Shown here: piece after piece, positions 7,505 to 15,659 of the stretch
Layout: each line of letters begins with the position of its first letter
How positions within the stretch are numbered: the first letter of the stretch is position 1
Assembly: GCA_946479395.1 (NCBI GenBank)
Contig: CAMLFV010000037.1
Coordinates: forward strand, 1-16,916
Length of the DNA: 16,916 nt
Reading direction: 5' to 3'
From: an uncultured Flavobacterium sp.
Lineage (GTDB): Bacteria > Bacteroidota > Bacteroidia > Flavobacteriales > Flavobacteriaceae
Notes under the pieces: model-generated
Seen by the model: the letters and a program-made list of their open reading frames with translations, nothing else
What the model was told of the DNA's origin: nothing
Databases searched by the model: none
Program-made: the position numbers and the translations under genes

Positions 7505-7663
7505 TTATTTTTTTGTTTCAGACGGTACATACATACCTTTTTCTGTGTTAAACAGCTTACCGTTTAAACCGTCGATTATTTTACCTGAAAGATAATCAAG
7601 CGCTTTGTGCGGATTGTTATTTAAACTACCATTGCTTTCACTGATTGATTTACCTGTATCCAT
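7505..7663 (-). CDS. 52-residue hypothetical protein
   Basis: The frame runs ATG at 7663 to TAA at 7505. It encodes a polar peptide beginning MDTGKSISESNGSLNNN and continuing PHKALDYLSGKIIDGLNGK, with a plausible amphipathic helix at about 19-33. It has no signal peptide, membrane segment or Cys. It is the first frame of the minus-strand cluster, 44 bases before the 215-residue gene. Codon use resembles its neighbours (AT-ending codons and a sensible mix of residues), which supports a real gene. No family is recognised. Confidence 0.6.
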   Translation of the reverse strand: MDTGKSISESNGSLNNNPHKALDYLSGKIIDGLNGKLFNTEKGMYVPSETKK

Positions 7664-8221
7664 AACTTTTGTATTAGTTAAACAAATAGCATTGTAGTGG
7701 ATTTATTTATCGTATAAGGATTTACAGCGTGTTTTTTTAATAATAACAAAATTGAAACCAACAATATTTTTTGATGATGAGAAAGAATGATAAATAAAAT
7801 GAGTAGTTCACTATGAAAGATTGCATGAATTTACATTCTATCGTGATTGCATTATTTTTAACAATAGTAACAAAATACTCAAAATCAACCACTTAAAACA
7901 ACAAGCAATCATATTTGTAAGTAATAGTTAAAATTGCAAATAGTTAATCTAACAATATCGAATTATATTACCAATAAACAAAACAAATGGTTAAAATAAA
8001 CACATATTAAAAATAACTAGATAAATAATTCAATTAAAAACTATATTATCATAAAAACATATAATGAAAATAGTTCACAGAATGTATATTAAAACCACAC
8101 TTATAGCCTTTTAAAATTCTACTGCTTTTTAATAATTCCTTACATATCAAAACATAAATAATATTGGAATATTGTTTGAATTAATTATACCAACTGATAA
8201 TTAACAAAAAAATAAATTAAA
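7664..8221. other. long AT-rich divergent intergenic region upstream of katE
   Basis: About 560 bases separate the minus-strand redox cluster from the catalase operon, so both promoters should lie here. CATATTTG at 7910-7917 is a 7-of-8 match to the Bacteroidetes -7 box. TATTGTTTG near 8171-8179 matches except for one extra base in the spacer. A 27-codon frame with a hydrophobic middle (7813-7896) is the only coding hint and is weak. No inverted repeat long enough to call an operator was found by eye. Confidence 0.35.
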
Positions 8222-10390
8222 ATGAAAGAAAACGACATTAACCAACCTAATCGACAAGAAGACAAGCAAGACGATTTGTCGATCAACAAATCAGACGGAA
8301 CCAACAAATTTCTTACAACCAATCAGGGTGTAAAAATCAACGATGATAACAGTTCCCTGAAAAGCGGAGAAAGAGGTCCATCGCTTTTAGAAGATTTTAT
8401 CCTTCGAGAAAAAATCACCCATTTTGATCACGAGCGCATTCCGGAACGAATTGTACATGCAAGAGGATCGGGCGCTCATGGTTTTTTTGAAGTTACCAAC
8501 CCTATTCCGCAGTTTACAAAAGCTGCATTTCTACAAAAAGTAGGGCAAAGAACACCTGTTTTTACCCGATTTTCTACTGTGGCAGGATCAAGAGGATCTA
8601 CCGATTTAGCAAGAGATGTCCGCGGTTTTTCGGTAAAGTTTTATACCGAAGAAGGAATTTACGATTTTGTAGGCAACAATATGCCCGTATTTTTTATACA
8701 GGATGCGGCGAAATTTCCAGACCTTGTGCATGCAGTAAAACCCGAACCACACAATGAAATTCCGCAGGCAGCGTCGGCACACGATACTTTTTGGGATTTT
8801 ATTTCGCTGATGCCCGAATCAATGCACATGATTATGTGGCTGATGAGCGACCGTGCTATTCCGCGCAGTTACCGCATGCAGGAAGGTTTTGGCGTGCACA
8901 CCTTCAGATTCATCAACGCAGAAAACGAATCGCATTTTGTAAAGATTCATTGGAAACCAAAATTAGGAACACATGCGGTTGTTTGGGACGAAGCGCAGAA
9001 AATATCAGGAAACAATCCCGATTTTCACCGTCAGGATCTTTGGGAAGCTATAGAAGCAGGCAATTTTCCTGAATGGGAATTAGGTTTACAGATTATTCCG
9101 GAAGCAGATGAGCATAAATTCGATTTTGATCTGTTGGATCCAACTAAAATAGTTCCTGAAGAACTGGTTCCAATTACTATTGTAGGACGTATGGTTTTGA
9201 ACAAAAACCCCGATAATTTCTTTGCAGAAACCGAACAGGTAGCTTTTCATCCGGGGCATATCGTTCCAGGAATCGATTTTACCAATGATCCATTGCTTCA
9301 GGGCAGATTGTTTTCGTACACAGATACACAACTTTCCCGATTAGGAAGCCCGAATTTTCATGAAATTCCTATCAATCGCAGCATCTCACCAACGCACAAC
9401 AACCAGCGTGACGGACACATGCGACAAGAGATCAATAAAGGTCGCGTGAGTTATCATCCAAATTCGTTGGGTGGCGGCTGTCCTTATCAGGCAATGATTG
9501 CCGAAGGAGGATTTACAAGTTTTAACGAACGTATTGATGCACATAAAGTTCGTGCAAGAAGCAACAGCTTTAACGATCATTTTAGTCAGGCACGAATGTT
9601 TTACGAAAGTCAAACACCTACAGAACAACAGCACATGGTAAAAGCGTTGCGTTTTGAACTGGGTAAAGTAGAAACAACTGCAATCCGCGTGCGTATGCTG
9701 GGCTTGCTATCAAAAATAAACACAGAATTGGCAGAAAAGGTAGCCGAAGGTTTGGGAGCAAAAGTTCCTACACAACCAGAACAACCAATGAACCACGGTG
9801 TAGGTGCAGACAATGTTGGTGGTAACGAGCCGACAGAAATTTCAAAAAAAATAATTACGTCAGATGCTTTAAGCATGATTAAAAACCCTACGGTAAAACC
9901 AACCATTGCATCGCGTAAAATTGCTTTTATATGTAACCATGGCGTAAGTGAGGCTTCAGTTATGAAAATGAAAAAAGCATTGGTGGCAGAAGATGCCGAA
10001 GCATGTATCATTGGTCCGAACCTTGGCTTTGTATCTACTGCAGAAGGTGGTGAAATTGCCGTTAAATTCAGTTTTTTCACTTCATCATCGGTATTGTTTG
10101 ATGCGGTTTATATACCAGATGGTAAAAATCAGGCAGCGTTGCAATCGGATCCCGATGTAATGGAATTTTTAAATGATGCCTACAGACACTGTAAAATCAT
10201 TGGAACAGACGGCGACGGTATTGACCTGCTTTCTGCACCGCAATTTATGGCTAAAGGCGATGATTTAAAAGACGGTGGAATTATAACCAGCTCACATTCA
10301 GAAAAAAAACAATTTGAAACAGCCTTTATTGATGCCGTAAAAATGCACCGATTCTGGCAACGCGAAGAAGTATTAGGAACAAACAAATAA
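8222..10390 (+). CDS. katE: large-subunit catalase HPII (clade 2) with C-terminal DJ-1/GATase-like domain
   Basis: A 722-residue haem catalase that splits hydrogen peroxide into water and oxygen. The core has the catalytic His79 in IVHARGSGAHG, Asn152 in VGNNMPVFF and the proximal haem ligand Tyr366 in RLFSYTDTQLSRLG. His343 in AFHPGHIVPG lies 23 residues before that Tyr, the same spacing as the cross-linked His-Tyr pair of E. coli HPII. The C-terminal domain (about 565-722) is the flavodoxin-like fold found only in large-subunit catalases. The N-terminal 55 residues are polar and tail-like. It is the first gene of an operon: the DUF892 gene starts 11 bases after its stop. The ATG at 8222 is supported by the AT-rich leader and family length. 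Confidence 0.97.
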   Translation: MKENDINQPNRQEDKQDDLSINKSDGTNKFLTTNQGVKINDDNSSLKSGERGPSLLEDFILREKITHFDHERIPERIVHARGSGAHGFFEVTNPIPQFTKAAFLQKVGQRTPVFTRFSTVAGSRGSTDLARDVRGFSVKFYTEEGIYDFVGNNMPVFFIQDAAKFPDLVHAVKPEPHNEIPQAASAHDTFWDFISLMPESMHMIMWLMSDRAIPRSYRMQEGFGVHTFRFINAENESHFVKIHWKPKLGTHAVVWDEAQKISGNNPDFHRQDLWEAIEAGNFPEWELGLQIIPEADEHKFDFDLLDPTKIVPEELVPITIVGRMVLNKNPDNFFAETEQVAFHPGHIVPGIDFTNDPLLQGRLFSYTDTQLSRLGSPNFHEIPINRSISPTHNNQRDGHMRQEINKGRVSYHPNSLGGGCPYQAMIAEGGFTSFNERIDAHKVRARSNSFNDHFSQARMFYESQTPTEQQHMVKALRFELGKVETTAIRVRMLGLLSKINTELAEKVAEGLGAKVPTQPEQPMNHGVGADNVGGNEPTEISKKIITSDALSMIKNPTVKPTIASRKIAFICNHGVSEASVMKMKKALVAEDAEACIIGPNLGFVSTAEGGEIAVKFSFFTSSSVLFDAVYIPDGKNQAALQSDPDVMEFLNDAYRHCKIIGTDGDGIDLLSAPQFMAKGDDLKDGGIITSSHSEKKQFETAFIDAVKMHRFWQREEVLGTNK

Positions 10391-10401
10391 ACCAAGAAAT
10401 T

Positions 10402-10974
10402 ATGAAAAATAACGAAAAAGAAAAAAGTACAGCTACTCCAACAAAAAACAGTAAGGAAGCTGTGGTGGAAGCAGCAAAAAATGCAGCAAACAACCTTAAG
10501 GAATTGTTTATTGACGCATTAAAAGATATTTACTGGGCAGAACAGGCTTTGGTAAAAGCTTTGCCAAAAATGGCTACAAATGCATCATCGCCAAAATTAC
10601 AGTCAAGTATTTCGGATCACCGTGCCATGACCGAAAATCAGGTTGTTCGTTTAGAGCAGATTTTTAAACTTTTGAACGAGAAAGCCGAAGGTAAAAAATG
10701 CGAAGCACTTGCCGGACTTTTAAAAGAAGGCGACAATATGTTGGAAGAAACCGCTTACGGACCAGTTCGCGATGCGGCAATTATAGCAGCTTCGCAGAAA
10801 ATTGAGCATTATGAAATGGCAACATACGGAACTCTTTTTGCCTTTGCAAAAGTTTTGGGCGAAAATGATGCAGCAAAATTGCTTCAGCAAACATTGGCAG
10901 AAGAATGCGAAGCCGATAAAATTTTGACAGATGTAGCAACCGGAAGCATAAATATGGATGCAGTACAAGCGTAA
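10402..10974 (+). CDS. YciF-like ferritin-fold protein (DUF892), copy 2
   Basis: A 190-residue protein of the same family as the 5807-6370 product and clearly paralogous: both share KELFIDALKDI-type, KALPKMA, GPVRDAAII and QKIEHYE blocks. Residues 38-185 form the ferritin-like bundle after an Ala/Lys-rich N-terminal tail of about 35 residues. Being 11 bases behind katE it is almost surely co-transcribed with the catalase, linking it to peroxide or general stress. Metal binding is predicted from the ExxE/EHYE pattern. Whether it has oxidase, storage or structural function is unknown. Confidence 0.9.
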   Translation: MKNNEKEKSTATPTKNSKEAVVEAAKNAANNLKELFIDALKDIYWAEQALVKALPKMATNASSPKLQSSISDHRAMTENQVVRLEQIFKLLNEKAEGKKCEALAGLLKEGDNMLEETAYGPVRDAAIIAASQKIEHYEMATYGTLFAFAKVLGENDAAKLLQQTLAEECEADKILTDVATGSINMDAVQA

Positions 10975-10984
10975 ATTTAAAGTT

Positions 10985-11194
10985 ATGAAAGCATCAAGAT
11001 GGATCACTTATCCGGAATGTCAGCCCGATGAATCTGGCTTATACGTTGTAAATTGGAAAATAAACAATGTTTATATGACTGTTTTGTCATTTTTTGACAG
11101 AAATACCAAAAGATGGTACGATTCTAACGATCGCGAAAAATTAATAGAGGGCATCAATGCGTTTAATCCTTTCAAAGTAACACCGCATGTTTAA
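10985..11194 (+). CDS. 69-residue hypothetical protein in the katE operon
   Basis: A small soluble protein beginning MKASRWITYPECQPDESG and containing LYVVNWKINN and SFFDRNTKRWYDSND. The W-x-x-P...P...G.Y.V.W pattern faintly recalls DUF551-type proteins, but this is not strong enough to name it. The start at 10985 is preferred over an in-frame ATG at 10958, because the latter would overlap the DUF892 gene by 17 bases and add a basic MQYKRKFKV stretch. It lies 10 bases after the DUF892 stop, so it belongs to the katE operon. Confidence 0.65.
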   Translation: MKASRWITYPECQPDESGLYVVNWKINNVYMTVLSFFDRNTKRWYDSNDREKLIEGINAFNPFKVTPHV

Positions 11195-11211
11195 CTTTAA
11201 TGTAAAGACTC

Positions 11212-11337
11212 ATGAAAAAGAACACCCTTTTAGCAATAGCAGCAATTTCTATACTTAGTCCGTTACTTATAGTAGCAGCCATTCATTATTTAAACGGCAG
11301 GCAAGGTAACCATACAAGCAGTATAATGCAGCGATAA
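11212..11337 (+). CDS. 41-residue single-pass membrane peptide (hypothetical)
   Basis: The frame runs ATG to TAA, begins MKKNTLLAIAAISIL and has one hydrophobic helix at about residues 5-24, followed by HYLNGRQGNHTSSIMQR. A lysine-rich start with a single transmembrane helix is typical of inner-membrane mini-proteins. It starts 17 bases after the 69-residue gene and directly precedes a strong terminator, which makes it a believable last gene of the katE operon. Confidence 0.6.
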   Translation: MKKNTLLAIAAISILSPLLIVAAIHYLNGRQGNHTSSIMQR

Positions 11338-11338
11338 T

Positions 11339-11365
11339 AAAAGCACCTTCGGGTGCTTCTTTTGT
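11339..11365 (+). terminator. rho-independent terminator closing the katE operon
   Basis: AAGCACC (11341-11347), the stable TTCG tetraloop, and GGTGCTT (11352-11358) form a 7-base-pair stem followed by CTTTTGTT. It starts only a few bases after the stop of the 41-residue gene. It lies just 28 bases before the next start, so it probably also attenuates read-through into the DUF421 gene. Confidence 0.85.
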
Positions 11366-11386
11366 TCAATAATAACGAGAACAATT

Positions 11387-11905
11387 ATGAAAGACTTATT
11401 TTTTAAAGACTGGGAAAGCCTATACCACATACTAATTTGTGCAACGGTATCGTACATAACCTTATTTCTGTTTATTCGAATTTCGGGTAAAAGAACGTTA
11501 GCCAAGTTAAATACCTTTGATTTTGTAGTTTCGGTAACACTTGGTTCAACTTTATCGTCGATGATTTTATTGAAAGTAACGGTAACCGAAGGATTGGTTG
11601 CGTTAATAATCATAATTTCCCTGCAATATCTGTTGGCATTTCTTGCAAAAAAATCAGAAACTATGGAAAAAGCCATCAATTCTACACCCACCCTTCTGTT
11701 TTATAATGGCGAATTTTTACAAGAAGCCATGAAGAAAGAACTTATAACCGAAGAAGAAATTTATGCAGAAATACGGCAATACTGTATAGAACGTATTGAA
11801 GATGTTCGTGCAGTAGTAATGGAATTGAACGGAGAAATGACGGTTGTAAAGAAATCTGATTTTTTAAGTAAGCATACTTCGTTAAATGATATTGAAAAGG
11901 AATGA
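11387..11905 (+). CDS. YetF/DUF421-family membrane protein
   Basis: A 172-residue protein with three hydrophobic segments at about residues 14-31, 44-62 and 66-87, then a cytoplasmic domain. The family signature FIRISGKRTLAKLNTFDFVV with VTLGS follows the first helix (29-54), and the C-terminal domain contains PTLLFYNGEF and a VMELNGEMTVVKK end typical of YetF-like proteins. B. subtilis YetF and relatives are membrane proteins linked to sporulation or stress; no enzymatic activity is established. It is shorter than the longest members, which carry a duplicated soluble domain. It sits immediately downstream of the katE terminator and before two small unknown genes. Confidence 0.88.
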   Translation: MKDLFFKDWESLYHILICATVSYITLFLFIRISGKRTLAKLNTFDFVVSVTLGSTLSSMILLKVTVTEGLVALIIIISLQYLLAFLAKKSETMEKAINSTPTLLFYNGEFLQEAMKKELITEEEIYAEIRQYCIERIEDVRAVVMELNGEMTVVKKSDFLSKHTSLNDIEKE

Positions 11906-11985
11906 TCTGTTAATGGTTGGATATAACCATGGTCTGCTTTTTGCAAGTATTTAGAAACCTAATGATCAATTGAAATTATTAAGAT

Positions 11986-12267
11986 ATGAATCAAATCAAC
12001 CAAAATTCAGAAAAACCACAGTCCGATGTTTATGTTGAACTGTCTGCAGTGCAAAATCAAGTACAAAAAGGCATTATTTTTAGTGAAGTAAATTCGCTTA
12101 AGCAAGAGTGTGAAGTATTATATGAACCGCATGAAGCTATTTTAGGTGCCGGTATTTATTCTTTCGATTTATTTTACGAACCGGACATTACATTTGACGA
12201 TGCCGAAACGAATAAAAAGTCGATTCAAGAAAAATCAAGTGATAAAATAATACTTAAACTAAAATAA
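11986..12267 (+). CDS. 93-residue hypothetical protein
   Basis: An acidic soluble protein with no recognised family. The N-terminal 40 residues are Gln/Asn/Ser-rich and the middle has an ECEVLYEPHEAILGAGIYSF-like stretch that may form a small beta sheet, with one Cys at about residue 43. The C-terminus is charged (KSSDKIILKLK). It is 80 bases after the DUF421 gene and 43 bases before another small gene on the same strand, and all three may share a transcript that ends at 12608. Function is unknown. Confidence 0.65.
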   Translation: MNQINQNSEKPQSDVYVELSAVQNQVQKGIIFSEVNSLKQECEVLYEPHEAILGAGIYSFDLFYEPDITFDDAETNKKSIQEKSSDKIILKLK

Positions 12268-12310
12268 ACAATCGATTAATTAATAACAACATTTTAAAAA
12301 ATAGAACAAG

Positions 12311-12526
12311 ATGAACACTATACAATTTACAGAACAAGATTTTAAAGAAACACTGACAGGTTTTGTATTTACCATGAAATGTGAAGATGCAGAAAACAAA
12401 AAATTTGGTGTAGAAGCCTTACAACCCGATGGTTCGTACGAAGAAATAAACGTAGTAACCAAAGCTAAAAATGACACCTTTGAAATTCATGAGCAACCTT
12501 TTGTAGGTAGGGTAATTTATACTTAA
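12311..12526 (+). CDS. 71-residue hypothetical protein
   Basis: A small acidic soluble protein starting MNTIQFTEQDFKETLTGFVF and ending FEIHEQPFVGRVIYT. Strand-like alternation suggests a compact beta fold. It has one Cys at about residue 24 and no signal peptide or membrane helix. No family is recognised. It is the last gene before a strong terminator, in line with the 93-residue gene upstream. Confidence 0.65.
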   Translation: MNTIQFTEQDFKETLTGFVFTMKCEDAENKKFGVEALQPDGSYEEINVVTKAKNDTFEIHEQPFVGRVIYT

Positions 12527-12574
12527 AAATTTTATGAATTGGTTTTTAATAGTATAACTTTACCAAAACAAAAA

Positions 12575-12608
12575 AGCGATTCAAATTCTGAATCGCTATA
12601 GTTTTTTG
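12575..12608 (+). terminator. rho-independent terminator
   Basis: AGCGATTCA (12575-12583) and TGAATCGCT (12589-12597) form a perfect 9-base-pair stem with a 5-base loop, followed by ATAGTTTTTT. A run of A on the 5' side could also make it work for minus-strand transcripts coming from the oxidoreductase remnant. Confidence 0.9.
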
Positions 12609-12772
12609 TGTGGGTAACTTTCTTTTTATTAATTTCTTATTTTTGATTTGTAAACTAATTATTTACTGCAATTAGTATCATAATCCGAAAGGACTTTCAA
12701 TGCCATTTTCTGAATTTCTCTTACTGTTTTATTATACAGATTAGTGAAACAAAAAAAAGCTATAGTTACAAT

Positions 12773-13528
12773 TTACACATCGTGTTCATTTATCTTTTGC
12801 AAGCCACTCACAGCCGGTGCGGTAAGCAGTTTACCGTTTACGTTGAACCGGGAACCGTGGCATGGGCAGTCCCACGAAATTTCGGCACTGTTCCAACGCA
12901 CCTCACATTTTGCATGCGGACAGGTGCTTTTAAGAATATATGTTTTTCCATTTACTTCCTTATAAACCGCATAATTTTCGTTTTCGTACTTAACAACCTT
13001 TGCATTTCCGGGATCTACTACCGCAAAAGATTCAATTCGCTCTGTAAAAAGTTTATCTTTTATAAAATCGGTTACAACAGTTGTCTGTTCTTTTACAAAT
13101 TGGGTAAAACCTGCCACAGGCTTAATTCGTGCCGGGTTGAACAATTCTTCATAGCTACTTGAGCCCTTTAGTATTAAATCGCTGATAATTTTTGAAGGAA
13201 GGCTCCCGAACATCATACCGTTGCCCTAAAACCCGTTGCAACAAACACATTACAATTACTGCCGGGCAATACACCTATATAAGGAAACCCATCAACCGGC
13301 TCGTAGTACTGGCTTGACCACCTGTACATAACCTTATCTACATTAAAATTTGAACGAACGTAACTTTCAAGGTTTGAAAAGAATTCGCCCGTATCATCGG
13401 CATGTCCGGTTTTATGGTCTTCGCCACCGGCAATAAGCAGTTTAATACCGTTTTACCACATGTGTCCTATAGTAATGATAAGGATCTTGCAGATCATAAC
13501 CCAGCATATCGGGATAATTATCATTGGT
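12773..13528 (-). pseudogene. 3' part of a FAD-dependent oxidoreductase with C-terminal Rieske domain
   Basis: The minus strand reads as the last 250 or so residues of a DadA-like FAD oxidoreductase carrying a Rieske [2Fe-2S] domain. The order is LGYDLQDPYHYYRTH, then IKLLIAGGEDHKTG, YEPVDGFPYIGVLPG and NVFVATGF, then MMFGSLPSKII and finally the Rieske ligands CPHAKC and CPCHGSRF. Two single-base frameshifts break it: an extra T in the plus-strand run 13451-13454 and a missing C in the run 13224-13226. The stretch 13216-12773 alone stays open for 147 codons and contains the Rieske domain. The FAD-binding N-terminus, about half the normal protein, is absent because coding homology stops near 13528, where a helicase fragment begins. 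Non-functional unless the frameshifts are sequencing errors, and even then truncated. Confidence 0.8.
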
Positions 13529-15577
13529 AATCGACCATCTTTTTGTTGATGAAAGCCACCAGTTCAAAAACCTGATGTGCAATACCCGACATAACAGAGT
13601 TGTAGGATTAGGAAATGTAGATGGCAGCTTATAAGCCATGAACCTACTCTTTGCCATCAGAACCATCCAGGAACGTACCAATTCTGATATGGGAGCTACC
13701 TTCTTATCCAGAACAACCATCAGCAATTCACTAACGGAACTGTACCTACTGTTCAAATATCTTCGTCCGAGGGCAATGGAAAAACAGGGGATTCATTCCT
13801 ACGATGCCTGGGCTGCATCTATGCCCGAAAAACGACCGATTATGAGTTTTCAGTTGCAAACAACATCGTGGCAAAAGAACGCTTCAGATACTTCATTAAA
13901 GTACCGGAGCTGGCTAAGTTCTATTCCGAGATTACGGATTACAGAACCACAAAAGATATCGGTATTGACCGACCTAACAAAAACGAAGTCCTATATAACA
14001 TACCTCCTACACCCGATCAGGAAGTGTTTATCAAAAAACTGATGAATTTTGCAAAGTCAGGCAACACTGAACTATTAGGCAGACCACCGTTAACGCAAAG
14101 CGAAGAAAAAGCAAAAATGCTGATTGCCACAGATTATGCCAGAAAAATGTCGTTAGATATGCGAATGGTAAGCCCGTTTTACGAAGACCATCCCGACAGT
14201 AAAGCATCACACTGCGCAGCAAACATTTCAAACTACTACAATCAGTTCAAGGCGCAGAAAGGAACACAGTTTGTGTTTTCCGATCTTGGAACCTACAAGC
14301 CCGGAGAATGGAACGTATATTCTGAGATCAAACGAAAGCTCGTCGAAGACCACAATATTCCCGCACACGAAGTCCGTTTCATACAGGAAGCAAAAAGCGA
14401 TCGTCAAAGAAAAGAACTGATAAGAGCAATGAACGAAGGAACCATACGGGTATTGTTCGGTTCCACCAGTATGCTTGGAACCGGAGTACATGCTCAAAAA
14501 AGAGCTGTAGCCATCCATCATCTGGACACCCCTTGGAGGCCGAGTGATCTGGCACAAAGGGATGGCAGAGCAATACGCAAAGGCAACCAAATAGCAAAAT
14601 TCTTTGCAGAGAACAAAGTCGATGTGATTATATATGCCGTTGAAAAATCACTTGATAGCTATAAATTCAACCTTTTATATAACAAACAGTTGTTTATAGA
14701 CCAGCTGAAGAACAACAACCTTGGTAAACGGACAATCGACGAAGGCAGCATGGATGAAAAATCAGGTATGAATTTCTCTGAATACGTTGCGATACTCTCT
14801 GGAAATACAGACCTGCTTGATAAAGCAAAATTGGAAAAACAGATTGCGGGATTGGAAAGTGAAAAACAAGCGTTCAACCGTTCCAAGTACAGTGCAAAGT
14901 ATAAATTGGAAGATTATGCCGCAGAACTGGAAAAAGTGCAATCCCGTTTTAAGCGAATGAGTCATGACTGGAAAAATCTATTAAAAAAGATCAAAAAGAA
15001 TCCGGATAATACCATCGTAAACCTTATCAAACTTGATGGAATACCGCCAAACGCAGATATAAAACAAATTGGAACAAAACTAAATCAGCTATCCAACAAA
15101 ACCCGAACAGGCGGTCAATATGAAGAAATAGGCAGTCTCTATGGTTTCAACCTGCTTATTAAAACAGAAGTCTCTGAAAAAGACGGGACGGACATCAAAA
15201 TAAACCGTTTCTTTATTCAAGGAGAAGGAAACATCAAATATACCTACAACAACGGTATTATCGCTAAAGATGAAAAACTGGCAGCGTCAAACTTCTTAAA
15301 TGCACTAGAAAAAATACCCAGCTACATTGAGCAGGAACAAAAGAAAATAACGGAAATAAACAAAGACCTGCCCGTACTTCAAGAACTAGTAAACAGCAAA
15401 TGGTCAAAAGAAAACAGGTTATACGAACTCAAAACCGAGCTGGCATCTGTCGAACGTAAAATACAGCTATCAATTACACCAGAGGCAAAAGAAGAAATTA
15501 AGAAAGATGAAAAGGAAGAAGTTGCTCTAGAAGACACTTCAATCAAAAACAACAATCCGATCCGACAAAAAATGTAA
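13529..15577 (+). pseudogene. 3' part of a conjugative-element SNF2-type helicase/N-6 DNA methylase
   Basis: This is the C-terminal part of the very large helicase/methylase protein found on Bacteroidetes conjugative transposons. In order it shows the DEAD-like box DHLFVDESHQFKNL (from 13533), TLSGT-like motif [19 protein letters not shown], then the helicase C-terminal domain with [33 protein letters not shown] (motif V) and [11 protein letters not shown] (motif VI), and a coiled-coil tail. Damage is visible: an in-frame TAA at 13632-13634 before AMNLLFAIRT, and a one-base loss after 13817 that shifts the frame. From about 13818 the frame stays open to 15577. The N-terminal methylase part is missing, cut at about 13528. 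A truncated protein starting at 13868 could still be made but would lack the ATPase motifs. Confidence 0.85.
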
Positions 15578-15659
15578 AGCAGAAACTAAAAAAATTTTTA
15601 ATTAATAAAAAAATCGACAATACACCTCTTGAAAACCTACAGTAAAAACATAAAAATGT

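Noticed and set aside
7813..7896. 27-codon frame with a hydrophobic middle upstream of katE
   Set aside because: It lies in a very AT-rich promoter region where hydrophobic short frames arise by chance, and it is not close to another gene on its strand.
12698..12772. Minus-strand reading frame continuing in phase after the oxidoreductase stop, ending LKVLSDYDTNCSK
   Set aside because: It has no plausible independent start apart from an internal Met 15 codons before its end. It could be a relic, but there is too little to name.
12773..13216. Stand-alone Rieske ferredoxin-like protein of 147 residues
   Set aside because: Coding homology continues upstream on the minus strand in shifted frames (GFPYIGVLPG, LLIAGGEDHKTG, DPYHYYRTH), so this is the tail of a broken FAD/Rieske oxidoreductase. 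The ATG at 13216 is an internal Met.
13442..13756. Separate 104-residue minus-strand gene
   Set aside because: Only its last part (LGYDLQDPYHYYRTHVV) is oxidoreductase coding. The rest is the reverse of the helicase fragment across the junction.
13638..14042. Separate 134-residue plus-strand gene
   Set aside because: Its first 60 residues are helicase sequence between the in-frame stop and the frameshift after 13817. Beyond that it is out of frame.
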